A stretch of 64,000 nucleotides of DNA from Clostridiales bacterium (GCA_015071005.1 SVIG01000001.1:62001-126000), one strand, 5' to 3'. Counted from the first letter of the stretch, positions 46,120-55,833 are shown. Notes: generated by a model not told the origin, from the letters alone. Made by a program: numbers and translations.

Positions 46120-47379
46120 TTATTCGTTTGTTTGCAACGGCAAGCCGTCTTGTTTTTTCTTCGTTTTCCAAATACAAAGGAATACGAAAATGGCAAGCAA
46201 CGGGAAAATCGCACCCACCGCCATACCAGCCTTCATGCTCAACTGCTCGATCGACAAATGTAAACTATCCGCAAGCTCTACCGCCCAACCGCTTTTTGCA
46301 ACTGCGTCCGTCACCGCGCCTACAAGCTGCGGTCCTGCCGACGCGCCGAGATCGCCGCCTGCCGCCATCATTGCGTACATAAACACACCTGCCGTTGGCA
46401 TTTTTTCCGCCGCAACAATCAAGCTCCCCGGCCAAAGCATCGCCGTACAAAATCCCGTCATCGCACAGGCAATCAAGCCAATGATTGCGATATTAGAAAG
46501 AATTGCCACCACGTAGCACGCGAACGCGCCAAGCGCACTCAAAAAGAGCACTTTTTCGATATTTTTCCCTTTCTTCGCGTACATGGTACGCCCCAATCCA
46601 AGCATTAAGCCGAATCCGGCAACCCCGAAAACGTCCCCCCATACCTTTTTAATTTTAAGCGCTTCCTCCAAATACCCCGAGCTCCATTGCGCCATAGACA
46701 CTTCGCTCGCACCGCCCAAGAAAATACCGAAAACGCACAGCCAAAGGGCTTTTGATTTCATCAAGGCAAGCGCGCCCGTTGCTTTTTCGGGCGTTTCCAT
46801 CTTCGGGAATTTTGCGCCTAAAAAGAGCGCGAAGGAAATAAGCGGCACAAGCGAAAGCCCCAACGAAAGCCACTGCCAATACTTATTATCAAAAAGGAGC
46901 AAATAGACAGTCGCAATAATAATCACCGCCACGACGCCCCACGCGTAAATGGAATGAAGCTTACTCATTTCCTTATCGGGATTCTCACTCGGAATTGCGC
47001 CCACAACGGAACTTAACAGCACTTCTGCAAGTCCGCTAGACGCCGCAAAAATAAACGTGCCGAGCACGAACCCTGCGTAGACGGCATTCGGGAAAAGCGT
47101 CGGCGCGAGAGAAAAGAGTACAAGCCCCAGCGCCGCAATTACAGGCGTGAGCTTTACCGTCAAAATAATATTGAATTTATGCGAGAAAAAAGAGAATATT
47201 AAATCCACGCTAAGCTGCGTCAAGAAATTGATCAGCACGAGCGTGCCTAAAAGGGTAAACGAAATCCCGTATAAATTGCGAAACGTCAAAAAAAGCACGG
47301 GCGGTAAATTCCCAATCACCGCCATCGTAATATTGCTCGCATAGCACGCGTATTTCACGCGCGAATAACACTTATCCAT
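46120..47379 (-). CDS. Major facilitator superfamily transporter
   Basis: 419 residues with twelve membrane helices. The N-terminal half has NLPPVLFLTFRNLYGISFTLLG and the C-terminal half GFCTAMLWPGSLIVAAEKMPTAG, a pattern seen in sugar/fucose-permease-like MFS proteins. The substrate is not determined. It is a single gene with TATAAT at 47408-47413 upstream. Confidence 0.88.
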   Translation of the reverse strand: MDKCYSRVKYACYASNITMAVIGNLPPVLFLTFRNLYGISFTLLGTLVLINFLTQLSVDLIFSFFSHKFNIILTVKLTPVIAALGLVLFSLAPTLFPNAVYAGFVLGTFIFAASSGLAEVLLSSVVGAIPSENPDKEMSKLHSIYAWGVVAVIIIATVYLLLFDNKYWQWLSLGLSLVPLISFALFLGAKFPKMETPEKATGALALMKSKALWLCVFGIFLGGASEVSMAQWSSGYLEEALKIKKVWGDVFGVAGFGLMLGLGRTMYAKKGKNIEKVLFLSALGAFACYVVAILSNIAIIGLIACAMTGFCTAMLWPGSLIVAAEKMPTAGVFMYAMMAAGGDLGASAGPQLVGAVTDAVAKSGWAVELADSLHLSIEQLSMKAGMAVGAIFPLLAIFVFLCIWKTKKKQDGLPLQTNE

Positions 47380-47680
47380 TGCTAAAATCCTTCCTTTCGT
47401 CCCCCCTATTATATAGGAAAATTTTGCTTTTCGCTACTATATTTTACACAAAAAAAGCCCTTCTTTTTGGTCATTTTGTCTTTCTTCTTTCCCAGCGACA
47501 CAAATAGGCGGTTTTTAATGAAAAGCACTTGACAATTCCCCCCTAAAGCCTTACAATTATATATGTAATATATAAATCTTGAGAAGATAATTTTTGACAT
47601 AAATAAAATAAGTATTAACAGCCCTAAACAAGTCTTTCGTGCTATAATAATTACAAATTATATCTTTTAGGAGCAACTCT
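47380..47680 (+). promoter_or_regulatory. Divergent intergenic region with extended -10 promoter
   Basis: No credible gene. At 47640-47648 TGCTATAAT is an extended -10 for the lipoprotein gene, without a good -35. On the other strand a TATAAT at 47408-47413 serves the MFS gene. The middle is AT-rich without clear structure. Confidence 0.6.
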
Positions 47681-49309
47681 ATGAAAAAGAAACTTGCCGG
47701 ATTTTTAGCCTTCCTTTGCACATTCAGCGCGTTTAGCGCATGCGGCGGCAGCAAAGATAAGAGCGAATCGAACATATACAACTTTGAAAGCGTATATGAT
47801 TCCAAGGAAGAAAAAACGCTTAAAAGCGACGAAAGCGCAGTCTTTACCATAAACGAAGACATTTCGGGCAAAAACTATATTCGCTTGAAGGTGAAAACGA
47901 ACGTACAGCTTTTGGGGCAGTACACCTACGCCAACGCGGACAACCCTAGCGAAGTGGGGAAGGAAGACTTCTTTATCGAAGCACCCAAAAACGGCGAAGC
48001 GGAAATCGAATTCAAGCAATTCCTGGATACGTACCGCCCGAACGCAGTCGGAAAATACGACAAAATCCTGCAAAGCATTTCCCTCACGAATAAGAGCGGC
48101 GTAGACGGTACGTGCACCCTTTTGGACGTTTCCGTTTCCGATAGAGCCTTCCCGACGGAAGGTATGATGGTCTATTTGGAAAAAGACTCCATGAAAATCG
48201 GCGCGGACCTCGCTACGGGCGGTTCTCTTTCCTACCTTGAAAGAAAGGACCACGAAGGCGAAACGCTTGACGAAGTTGTCGACACGGATGGCAACGTGGT
48301 ATACGGCAAAAATTATAAAGAAAATTGCAGAGAATTTTGTTCTTCGTCCGTCAATTTAATCAATATTCACGACGCGGGCAGACAGGTTCAGCAAAGCTAT
48401 TACGCGAACGTCGGCGGTAGCACGGAAGCAACGAAGGGTGAAAACGGCTATACGCGCGGCTATTGCTTTACGGGCGCGGTAGACGGCTACTATTGGCCGT
48501 ACAACCCCGTTCAAGCGGGCGACTGTGCGGATAACCCCGGCCAAGTCGTCGATTTTGAAATCACGGAAGACTATATCTACGTCAAAGCACGCGCAATGGA
48601 CTGGGGCAAAGGCCTTGCCCAAAAATGGAAACATATGTACCCTGTTAACCATAATACCGTAGAAGGCGGCGTGACCACGAAATCGTATATGGAAAACTGG
48701 TATCGCATCGAGGAAAACAACCTCGTCGTTGTGGAAAACACCTTTATCGATTGGAACGGCTTTACGGATATGGAAACCGTACCCGTCCACACGAACGAGC
48801 TTCCCGCGAGTTTCTTCACTTCCTCTTTGAGCACGTTTGTTTATTACGATGGTAAAGAATTGAAATACCTCTCCAATGTCGCTTCTCAAAACACGGGTAC
48901 CACTCCGTCGATTCATTCCCATCCCGAAGATTGGTACGCATGGGTCAACAAAGACAATTTCGGCGTAGGCGTCTACGTTGCCGGGATTGATTATTACAGC
49001 ATTAGCAGAGTGCATCCCACGTCGAATATCGCGAGTGATAGAAATAAGGGCGCATTCGACGCACCGATGGTGACCGATCCCGAATTGCTCTCGAATAAAC
49101 CCTACCCCGCATCGAATTATACGAGCTGCTACGTCTTTAATACAAGCTACGTTGCGCCCGTCAATATGTGGACGATGAAAACGTATGACAAAATGCACTA
49201 TAATTATGCAATCGCCGTGGACTACGTCCCTATGATGCGTGCACAATTCAACGCTTTGGCAAAAGAAGAAAGAATGCAAAATACAAAGTTTAAGGAGTGG
49301 ATCGGTTAA
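47681..49309 (+). CDS. Surface lipoprotein with a beta-sandwich and an unrecognised module of about 400 residues
   Basis: 542 residues. The signal peptide ends FSAC (Cys21). Residues about 45-155 look like a carbohydrate-binding-type beta domain (NYIRLKVKTNVQLLGQY, EAEIEFKQFLDTYR). Residues about 165-540 form a module with MKIGADLATGGSLSYLE, NLINIHDAGRQVQQSYYANVGG, YWPYNPVQAGDC and FIDWNGFTDM. The same two-domain arrangement forms the C-terminus of the giant protein at 55834. The conserved His/Asp/Trp/Asn-rich motifs suggest a carbohydrate-active enzyme, but I cannot name a family. AGGAG precedes the ATG. Confidence 0.8.
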   Translation: MKKKLAGFLAFLCTFSAFSACGGSKDKSESNIYNFESVYDSKEEKTLKSDESAVFTINEDISGKNYIRLKVKTNVQLLGQYTYANADNPSEVGKEDFFIEAPKNGEAEIEFKQFLDTYRPNAVGKYDKILQSISLTNKSGVDGTCTLLDVSVSDRAFPTEGMMVYLEKDSMKIGADLATGGSLSYLERKDHEGETLDEVVDTDGNVVYGKNYKENCREFCSSSVNLINIHDAGRQVQQSYYANVGGSTEATKGENGYTRGYCFTGAVDGYYWPYNPVQAGDCADNPGQVVDFEITEDYIYVKARAMDWGKGLAQKWKHMYPVNHNTVEGGVTTKSYMENWYRIEENNLVVVENTFIDWNGFTDMETVPVHTNELPASFFTSSLSTFVYYDGKELKYLSNVASQNTGTTPSIHSHPEDWYAWVNKDNFGVGVYVAGIDYYSISRVHPTSNIASDRNKGAFDAPMVTDPELLSNKPYPASNYTSCYVFNTSYVAPVNMWTMKTYDKMHYNYAIAVDYVPMMRAQFNALAKEERMQNTKFKEWIG

Positions 49310-49353
49310 GCCTTCAACGCGTACATGCCCCCCCCTCTTTACGGAGAAAACTT

Positions 49354-51318
49354 ATGAAAAAATGGATTTTAATGCCCTCCCTTTTGCTCGCTTTTTTGTT
49401 TACGGGCTGCACTTCTCTTTCGAAGAATTCTACGTCGGAAAACTCCGAGCCCCCTACAACGTCCGAAGGGTCGTTTAGCGAAAACAGCGAATTCCCCGAA
49501 ACGAGTGAAAAACCTGAAACGAGCGAAACACCTGAAACGAGCGAAAGCCCTACCCCCCCGACGGGCGATGAAGACTGCGCGCACAAGGATAAAAACAGCG
49601 ACGACGAGTGCGACGTTTGTCATATTCCCTTGACGGTGACCTTGGATTTTTACTCGATTAACGATATGCACGGCAAGTTCGACGATACCTACGCCAATAT
49701 CGGCGTAGACGAAATGAGCGCGTACTTGCGCAATGCCCAAACGGTGAGTGAAAACACCATTATTCTTTCGGCGGGCGATATGTGGCAAGGCAGCGCGGAA
49801 TCGAATTTCACGCAAGGTAACGTCGTCGTAGAATGGATGAACGATTTAGGCTTTGTCGCGATGGCAATGGGCAATCACGAATACGATTGGGGTTCAACGC
49901 CCATTGAAACGAATGCAGAGCTTGCGGAATTCCCTTTCCTTGGTATCAATATTTTTGAACGAAATACAAATCAGCGCGTAGATTACTGCCAACCCTCCGT
50001 TATGGTGGAAAGAAGCGGCGCAAAAATCGGGATTATCGGCGCGATTGGCGATTGTTATTCCTCGATTGCGGCAGGTATGGCGGACGACGTTTACTTTAAG
50101 GTGGGCAGCGAGCTTACGACGCTCGTGAAAAACGAATCGACCAGACTTCGCGGTCTCGGCGCGGATTTAATCGTCTTCGTCGTACACGACGGCGACGGCA
50201 ATTACGATAGCTCCCTTTCGAACGGCTACGTGGATTTGGTCTTTGAAGGACACACCCACAAAGAGGTACGCAAAGCCGACAGCTACGGCGTATGGCACTT
50301 GCAGGCAGGCGGCGACAACGGCACGGGGCTTTCCCACGCGCAAGTGGAAGTGAATATCCTTTCGGACGCACACACCGTTTCCACGAAAATCGTCAAGCAT
50401 TCCACTTATGAAAATATGCAAGACGATCCTATCGTCGACGAAATCTTGGAAAAATACTCGGACAAACTCACCGCCATCAATACTACGCTCGGCACAAACG
50501 ATTCCTACCGCAACAGCGACGCAATCGTGGAAGCGACCGCCGAAGCAATGTACATAAAAGGCGCGGAAAAATGGGGCAATAACTCTAAATATCAGGGAAA
50601 AATCGTGCTTGGCGGCGGTTTTTTGCAAGCGAGAAGTCCTTACTATTTGCCCGCAAAGGAAGTCACCTACGGCGATATTTACCCCCTGCTCCCCTTTGAT
50701 AATCCTTTGGTTTTGTGCGAAGTGAGCGGTTCACGCCTCAAGTCGCAGTTTATCAATAGCAGCAACTACGTTTGTTTCTACGGCGAAGACGGTCAAGCGA
50801 TCAAAAACAACGTGAGCAATAACGAAACCTATTACGTGGTTGTGGACACCTATTGTGCGAACTATAATTTTAGCGGACTTGGTTTCTTAAAAATTGTCGA
50901 ATATTACGAAGACGGCGACCACTCTTACTATCCCCGTCACGCGCTTGCGGAATATATCTACAACGGCGGTTGGAGCGTGCAAGCGGAAGAAAAAACGATT
51001 CCCGAAATCCTCGCCATCGGCAAAGGGCTTGCTTCGGGGGCGCAAACGAGTGAGCGTTACCGCGTCACAGGCAAAATCGTAAAAATTGAAAATTCATCAA
51101 GCGGTATTTTCTATATTGAAGATACGAGCGGCAATCAGCTCTACGTTTATCGTGCTTACGATACAAACGGAAACCCCTTCGGCTCAATGAGCTACGTCCC
51201 GAAGGTAGGCGACACCGTCACCTTAGAAAGCGTAATTAAAAATTATTACGATAAGTATAACAGTAAAACTACCATCGAATTCTTTGACGCGACAATTAAA
51301 AGCGTGAGTAAGCAATAA
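49354..51318 (+). CDS. 5'-nucleotidase/UshA-like metallophosphoesterase lipoprotein
   Basis: 654 residues. A lipobox FTGC is followed by a Glu/Thr/Ser/Pro linker and a CAHKDKNSDDECDVC element. The catalytic domain has SINDMHGKFDD, SAGDMWQGS, AMGNHEYDWG, VHDGDG and EGHTHKE. Next is the 5'-nucleotidase C-terminal domain (LGGGFLQARSPY, YPLLPFDNPLV) and a final OB-like domain (YRVTGKIVKIENSSSGIFYIED). It probably removes phosphate from extracellular nucleotides. ATG at 49354 has GGAG upstream; earlier in-frame codons lack one. Confidence 0.92.
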   Translation: MKKWILMPSLLLAFLFTGCTSLSKNSTSENSEPPTTSEGSFSENSEFPETSEKPETSETPETSESPTPPTGDEDCAHKDKNSDDECDVCHIPLTVTLDFYSINDMHGKFDDTYANIGVDEMSAYLRNAQTVSENTIILSAGDMWQGSAESNFTQGNVVVEWMNDLGFVAMAMGNHEYDWGSTPIETNAELAEFPFLGINIFERNTNQRVDYCQPSVMVERSGAKIGIIGAIGDCYSSIAAGMADDVYFKVGSELTTLVKNESTRLRGLGADLIVFVVHDGDGNYDSSLSNGYVDLVFEGHTHKEVRKADSYGVWHLQAGGDNGTGLSHAQVEVNILSDAHTVSTKIVKHSTYENMQDDPIVDEILEKYSDKLTAINTTLGTNDSYRNSDAIVEATAEAMYIKGAEKWGNNSKYQGKIVLGGGFLQARSPYYLPAKEVTYGDIYPLLPFDNPLVLCEVSGSRLKSQFINSSNYVCFYGEDGQAIKNNVSNNETYYVVVDTYCANYNFSGLGFLKIVEYYEDGDHSYYPRHALAEYIYNGGWSVQAEEKTIPEILAIGKGLASGAQTSERYRVTGKIVKIENSSSGIFYIEDTSGNQLYVYRAYDTNGNPFGSMSYVPKVGDTVTLESVIKNYYDKYNSKTTIEFFDATIKSVSKQ

Positions 51319-51345
51319 ACGAACAAAAAGGGCGGTAAAACGCAT

Positions 51346-51387
51346 AAAAAACCGCGGTGTGGAAGTTTCCACACCGCGGTTTTTTTC
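51346..51387. terminator. Bidirectional terminator
   Basis: Strong ACCGCGGTGTGGA / TCCACACCGCGGT hairpin flanked by A and T runs between convergent genes. Confidence 0.93.
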
Positions 51388-51405
51388 GTGCTTTTTTCAG
51401 CCTAT

Positions 51406-53352
51406 TTAGTTCTTCGTAAAGGTGAGCGTTGCGCTGCCGTTCGATAAACTATCCACCGTAAAGGTATACGCAATTTTGTTCCCTTGATCGTCCTTGATCG
51501 ACGAAGAAAGCGAATCGCCCACGCCGTAAACGTATTCAAACGAGCGCGATTTTACAAGCTCGATCAAGTTATCTTCCGTACCGTAATTCGGATCGGAAGC
51601 ACTCGTATTCGTGTTGTAAACGTCGTAATAGGTTTCGCCGCCGTATTCTTGCTCAAAAAGGCTCGCGTTTACGTGATATACCACAATCCCTTCATCCGTG
51701 AAATACCCTGCATTCTTGCCGCTATTTAAGCCGTTATTCGTGTAATACATTAAGACGTAATATTCTTGGTATGCGCCAAGCGTCTCGTCCCAGTTGTTCG
51801 CGATGAGAATCGTATCGCCATTCTTCGAAAAATCTTCTAACGTAAGCGTTACGCTCGTTTCCGCCGTCACCAAGCGGGAAGTCGTCAGCCAACCGTAATT
51901 GAACTTCGTATACGGGTTATGATCGCCGAGCATAGAGTCCATAATATCGTAGCCGTCCATCGGCGCGCCCTCGTAAGTCGTATCGTAGTAATCGTCCGCG
52001 CCCAAAATATGCCCGAATTCGTGGATATACGTGTAGGTGTTCATCTCGTTATCGTCATAGTACGTGTCGCCGTCCGCGTCGTAACATTCCAGCATAAATT
52101 GATAGGACGCCCACAAATAATCGTTCGCGGACACTTTATCGTACTCGTAATAATATCCATCGTCATCCGTGTACATATTCCAGTAACGATACGCCCATTG
52201 GAAATCCACCTCGTCGTCGATATTCATCGTGTTAATCATCACGACCGCGTCAATAACGCCGTTGCCGTCCGAGTCAAACGCCGACAAATCCATACGACTC
52301 TCCAAGTACGCGAGCGCCTCGTCCAAAATCAGTTGATCGCCAATGAAAAGTTCCTCACCCTCATAATTCTCCGTTTGTTCTGCATAATACGAACTCGTAT
52401 TTTTCGGTCTAAACCAACTCTCCAAAACGGTGAAATCCAAGTCCAATTTCCCATAGCTCGAAATGGAATAATACTCGCTTACGGAATGGTAGTCCGTCGT
52501 GTCTGCCGCACCGTTAAACGCCGTGTTGATCGCGGACACTCTATACCCCTTGTCTGCCGCCGTCACGTCGCTAAACTCTACGGGAATCACCAAAACCTTG
52601 ATATTTCCGCTCGTCGGACAACCGTCGAGATAATAGCCTTGATCGGTCACGTCTTTTACATTTTTTGCTTTCGTGAAGTCGACGTTATATACGCCGCCCA
52701 CGTCGCTTCCAACGTCACCGCCAACATCGCCGCCACCTATATCATCACCGCCAACGTCGCCGCCGATATCGTCACCGCCGTCGTCACCACCGCCGATATC
52801 GTCACCGCCTTCCCATTCCTTACTCATCGAAGAATAAACGTATACGTCAATCCAATATCCGCCTTCATCGAAATAGTAAGCAAGGTCGACTTCAATATCG
52901 TTTTTCGTGTAATAATACCACGTATCGCCATACACTTCGTCTTCGTAAGTTTCTATAAAGGTATAGCCGATTTTTTCGTACGCTTTTAAGTAATCGTTAA
53001 ATTCTTCTTGCGTGTTGCCATACGTATAGAAATTTATGCCGTACTCATAGCCCGTTTGGTCGTAGTACCCTTCCACGTAGTATTCGTTATTCGGCACAAA
53101 GGGAATCCGACCGCCGATATATTGATCGAAAAGCGCCATTTCCGCGTCGGTAAAATCCATATATTCGTGTGTTTTTTCAGGCGGGGTTATAGGGGTATCG
53201 CTTGTTTCGGAATTTTCACTCTCTCCGCCCTGCGATGTTTCCGTCTGACCGTTTTGCGAAGAGGAATCCCTCGCGTCTTGAAAATCGGCACAACCACCCA
53301 TCGCGCAAGCCAACGCAAGGGTTGCTAAAATGGCAATCAATTTCTTTTTCAT
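51406..53352 (-). CDS. M6-like (immune inhibitor A type) zinc metalloprotease lipoprotein
   Basis: 648 residues. The lipobox is GGC, followed by an acidic Ser/Glu linker. Residues about 60-175 form a Tyr-rich domain. Residues about 180-221 are a low-complexity linker of GGDDIGG/GGDVGG repeats. The protease domain has KVLVIPVEFSD and zinc motif HEFGH at 444-448 followed by ILGADDYYD, then a C-terminal beta domain. It is presumably surface-anchored. ATG at 53352 follows AAGGAG; the longer start at 53406 would include the promoter. Confidence 0.88.
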   Translation of the reverse strand: MKKKLIAILATLALACAMGGCADFQDARDSSSQNGQTETSQGGESENSETSDTPITPPEKTHEYMDFTDAEMALFDQYIGGRIPFVPNNEYYVEGYYDQTGYEYGINFYTYGNTQEEFNDYLKAYEKIGYTFIETYEDEVYGDTWYYYTKNDIEVDLAYYFDEGGYWIDVYVYSSMSKEWEGGDDIGGGDDGGDDIGGDVGGDDIGGGDVGGDVGSDVGGVYNVDFTKAKNVKDVTDQGYYLDGCPTSGNIKVLVIPVEFSDVTAADKGYRVSAINTAFNGAADTTDYHSVSEYYSISSYGKLDLDFTVLESWFRPKNTSSYYAEQTENYEGEELFIGDQLILDEALAYLESRMDLSAFDSDGNGVIDAVVMINTMNIDDEVDFQWAYRYWNMYTDDDGYYYEYDKVSANDYLWASYQFMLECYDADGDTYYDDNEMNTYTYIHEFGHILGADDYYDTTYEGAPMDGYDIMDSMLGDHNPYTKFNYGWLTTSRLVTAETSVTLTLEDFSKNGDTILIANNWDETLGAYQEYYVLMYYTNNGLNSGKNAGYFTDEGIVVYHVNASLFEQEYGGETYYDVYNTNTSASDPNYGTEDNLIELVKSRSFEYVYGVGDSLSSSIKDDQGNKIAYTFTVDSLSNGSATLTFTKN

Positions 53353-53396
53353 AAGTACTCCTTGCTTTTCACAACACCGTGCGCAAAAGCAAATAT

Positions 53397-53425
53397 ATTG
53401 TATCACGACTTAATAAAAATTGCAA
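53397..53425 (-). promoter_or_regulatory. Promoter of the metalloprotease gene
   Basis: TTGCAA, 17 bases, TACAAT on the minus strand. Confidence 0.75.
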
Positions 53426-53488
53426 GAGTATTTGTAAAAAAACGAAATTTTCACGCTTTTTGCGTGTTTGTAAGCAAAAAATTGCCTA

Positions 53489-53517
53489 TTGACTTATACA
53501 GTTTCGTATGTTATAAT
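53489..53517 (+). promoter_or_regulatory. Promoter of the HAD phosphatase gene
   Basis: TTGACT, 17 bases, TATAAT. Confidence 0.88.
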
Positions 53518-53547
53518 AAACAAAACGCCTTATATAAGGAGTATGCT

Positions 53548-54405
53548 ATGAAAAAGAAACCCACGATTGCGTTTATGTACGATTTTGATAAAACTTTATG
53601 CGATCAAGACATGCAGGATTATTCCTTTATCCCAAATTTGGATATGACCAGCGAAGAATTTTGGGGAGAAACCGAAGCCTTCCGTAAAAAGAATTATATG
53701 GAAGGAATCCTTGGGTATATGTACTATATGAAGCTCAAATGCGATGAAAAAGGAATCCCTTTCACCAAGGAATATTTACGCTCGCTTGGAAAGAATATCA
53801 ATTTTTATAAGGGCGTGCAAAATTGGTTTAAGCGAATCAATCAATACGGGGAATCTATTGGCGTCAAGATCGAGCACTACATTATTTCCAGCGGTATCAA
53901 GGACATTATCGACGGCTGCGCGATCAAAGACGAATTCAAAAAGATTTTTGCCTGCCAATATTATTTTAACGAAGAAGGCGAAGCCGTTTGGCCTAAGATC
54001 GCCATTAACTACACGCAAAAAACGCAGTATATCTTCCGTATTTCCAAGGGCATTTACGACGAAACGGAAAATAGAAAGGTCAACGAAAAAATGACCGAAC
54101 GCATCGTTTCCTACGATAATATGATTTATTTCGGCGACGGAATCACCGATATTCCTTGTATGACCTTCGTGAAAAAACAAGGCGGTATCTCGATTGCGAT
54201 TTATCCGAAGGGGAAGAAAAATAAAGTAACCAATTTGCTTTTGGACAACCGCGTAAATTATATTTGCACCGCCGACTACCAAGAAGGAAGCGAACTCGAT
54301 TCATTGATAAAATGTATTGTGCAAGAGCGCCAGCTTTCCCATACCTTAAAGCTGAAACAGCGCAAACAAAAATCCCGCGAATCCAAGAACAGCGACACGA
54401 AATAA
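53548..54405 (+). CDS. HAD-family phosphatase
   Basis: 285 residues. Motif I is FMYDFDKTLCDQD (nucleophile Asp), motif II IISSGIKDIID, and motif IV YFGDGITDIPCM. A cap of about 60 residues between I and II places it near the phosphoserine-phosphatase-like group. The substrate is unknown. ATG at 53548 follows AAGGAG; the frame is open further upstream but passes through the promoter. It has a basic C-terminal tail (LKLKQRKQKSRESKNS). The tRNA-linked repeats begin 20 bases after the stop. Confidence 0.88.
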   Translation: MKKKPTIAFMYDFDKTLCDQDMQDYSFIPNLDMTSEEFWGETEAFRKKNYMEGILGYMYYMKLKCDEKGIPFTKEYLRSLGKNINFYKGVQNWFKRINQYGESIGVKIEHYIISSGIKDIIDGCAIKDEFKKIFACQYYFNEEGEAVWPKIAINYTQKTQYIFRISKGIYDETENRKVNEKMTERIVSYDNMIYFGDGITDIPCMTFVKKQGGISIAIYPKGKKNKVTNLLLDNRVNYICTADYQEGSELDSLIKCIVQERQLSHTLKLKQRKQKSRESKNSDTK

Positions 54406-54424
54406 TAACGCGTTCATTATGCCC

Positions 54425-54990
54425 TTCGCGCGACTATCTACAACACCACAAAAAAGGGAACCCCTCATTGGGATTCCCTTTTATAGCATACGCAGGAATT
54501 GCGCCTTTAGCGGCTCGTTCACTATTGTTAGACTTATATGCACTCGACAGGAATCTGCCGAAACTCCGCAAGCGGAGCCCTCTCGGCAGAGCTTCGAAAC
54601 GCCGACAAGTACCGCCCTATTTTTCAAATTATCCGTGCGGTCGTTTCTCGCGTGAACCTGCATAGAATGATGCAGTTCGCGCGACTATCTACAACACCAC
54701 AAAAAAGGGAACCCCTCATTGGGATTCCCTTTTATAGCATACGCGGGAATTGCGCCTTTAGCGGCTCGTTCACTATTGTTAGACTTATATGCACTCGACA
54801 GGAATCTGCCGAAACTCCGCAAGCGGAGCCCTCTCGGCAGAGCTTCGAAACGCCGACAAGCACCGCCCTATTTTTCAAATTATCCGTGCAGTCGTTTCTC
54901 GCGTGAACCTGCATTTAATTATGCCCTTCGCGCGACTATCTACAACACCACAAAAAAAGGAACCCCTCATTGGAATTCCCTTTTTTGTGG
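54425..54990. repeat. 251-bp tandem repeats carrying tRNA-Leu 3'-end sequences
   Basis: Unit 1 is 54425-54675 and unit 2 is 54676-54926. A third, partial unit runs from 54927 into the tRNA-Leu terminator. Units are about 97% identical. Each has a terminator-like hairpin (GGGAATCCC / GGGGTTCCC on the minus strand) and a long stem-loop (54555-54589 in unit 1). Each also has a near-copy of the tRNA 3' half: GTGCGGTCG, nine different bases, TGAACCTGCAT (54635-54663). Open frames inside are identical between copies and look incidental. Confidence 0.9.
54953..54986 (-). terminator. Terminator of tRNA-Leu
   Basis: GGGAATTCC / GGGGTTCC hairpin followed by seven T on the minus strand, immediately after the tRNA CCA end. 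It is the same element found in each 251-bp unit. Confidence 0.8.
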
Positions 54991-55072
54991 TGCGGTCGAC
55001 AGGAATTGAACCTGCATGGAGTTACCCACAAGATCCTTAGTCTTGCGCGTCTGCCAGTTCCGCCACGACCGC
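54988..55072 (-). tRNA. tRNA-Leu (anticodon AAG)
   Basis: The full cloverleaf is visible: acceptor GCGGTCG / CGACCGC, D arm GCG..CGC, anticodon stem CAAGA / TCTTG with loop CTAAGGA (AAG), long variable arm, T arm GCAGG-TTCAATT-CCTGT, and encoded CCA. The long variable arm is typical of leucine tRNAs. Confidence 0.95.
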
Positions 55073-55085
55073 ATTAACGAAATCT

Positions 55086-55114
55086 ATTATAACCTAACTA
55101 GCTACCTTTGTCAA
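55086..55114 (-). promoter_or_regulatory. Promoter of tRNA-Leu
   Basis: Consensus TTGACA, 17 bases, TATAAT on the minus strand. Confidence 0.9.
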
Positions 55115-55223
55115 CTCATTTTATCCCACTTTTTGAAAAAATTGCAACTTTTTTCACGCTTTCTATCACCACTTTGCATATTATCCTTTCTTTCACACAA
55201 AATAATGGTAAATGGAGGATAAA

Positions 55224-55769
55224 ATGAAAGCTACTGGTATTGTAAGAAGAATAGACGAGCTTGGCAGAGTGGTCATTCCAAAGGAAATTCGCCGCACACT
55301 TCGTATCAAAGAAGGCGATCCCTTGGAAATTTTCACAGACCGCGACGAGCTCATGCTTAAAAAATATTCCCCTATCGCAACGCTTGAAAAATTTAGCAAG
55401 GCTACCGCCCGATCCCTCAACGATTTATGCGGAAAACTTGCCGTGATTTGCGATACTGACGGCGTTTTACACGCCTACGGGGAAGGGAAAAAGGATTTGG
55501 ATGGGAAGAGCCTTTCCGAGGAAATGGACCGCATTTTGCGTGAACGGCGCAGCTATATCGCAAATGCCGCGGAAGGCGGCGACGTAATTCCCCTGACGAA
55601 CACCCGCGAGGAAGGCGTCACGGCGCAAGTAATCGTGCCGATTGTATCGGGTGGGGACTGTCTTGGCGCAGTTGCCGTACTCTCCAAAGAAGACGGCGCA
55701 AAGCTTGACGCAAACGAGGTCAATCTCGCCCGTCTCACGGCGGATATTTTAGCCAATCAATTCGAATAA
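55224..55769 (+). CDS. spoVT: Stage V sporulation protein T
   Basis: 181 residues. The N-terminal AbrB-type swapped-hairpin DNA-binding domain reads MKATGIVRRIDELGRVVIPK and continues EIRRTLRIKEGDPLEIF. A C-terminal GAF-like domain of about 120 residues distinguishes SpoVT from AbrB/Abh. SpoVT controls late forespore genes. ATG at 55224 lies five bases after GGAGG. The gene implies an endospore-forming ancestor. Confidence 0.93.
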   Translation: MKATGIVRRIDELGRVVIPKEIRRTLRIKEGDPLEIFTDRDELMLKKYSPIATLEKFSKATARSLNDLCGKLAVICDTDGVLHAYGEGKKDLDGKSLSEEMDRILRERRSYIANAAEGGDVIPLTNTREEGVTAQVIVPIVSGGDCLGAVAVLSKEDGAKLDANEVNLARLTADILANQFE

Positions 55770-55775
55770 ATAATC

Positions 55776-55808
55776 AGGGCAGGTATGCGTTCAACGCATA
55801 CCTGCCCC
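55776..55808. repeat. Inverted pair of the GGGCAGGTATGCG motif, probable spoVT terminator
   Basis: GGGCAGGTATGCGTT and its complement face each other around one base, just after spoVT, followed by CCTTCTTTT. The right arm is an exact copy of the dispersed GGGGCAGGTATGCG motif. Confidence 0.85.
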
Positions 55809-55833
55809 CTTCTTTTATGCTATTTGAGCTCGA

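Noticed and set aside
47409-47871. Two small minus-strand open frames upstream of the lipoprotein
   Set aside because: They have low-complexity AT-rich composition and no ribosome site, and one overlaps the lipoprotein start antisense.
54439-54906. Two near-identical open frames in the 251-bp repeats
   Set aside because: They have no ribosome site, contain terminator and stem-loop sequence, and are identical only because the DNA is repeated.
55140-55223. Sigma-G promoter for spoVT
   Set aside because: CATATTA at about 55176 resembles a sigma-G -10, but I could not find a matching -35 at the right distance.
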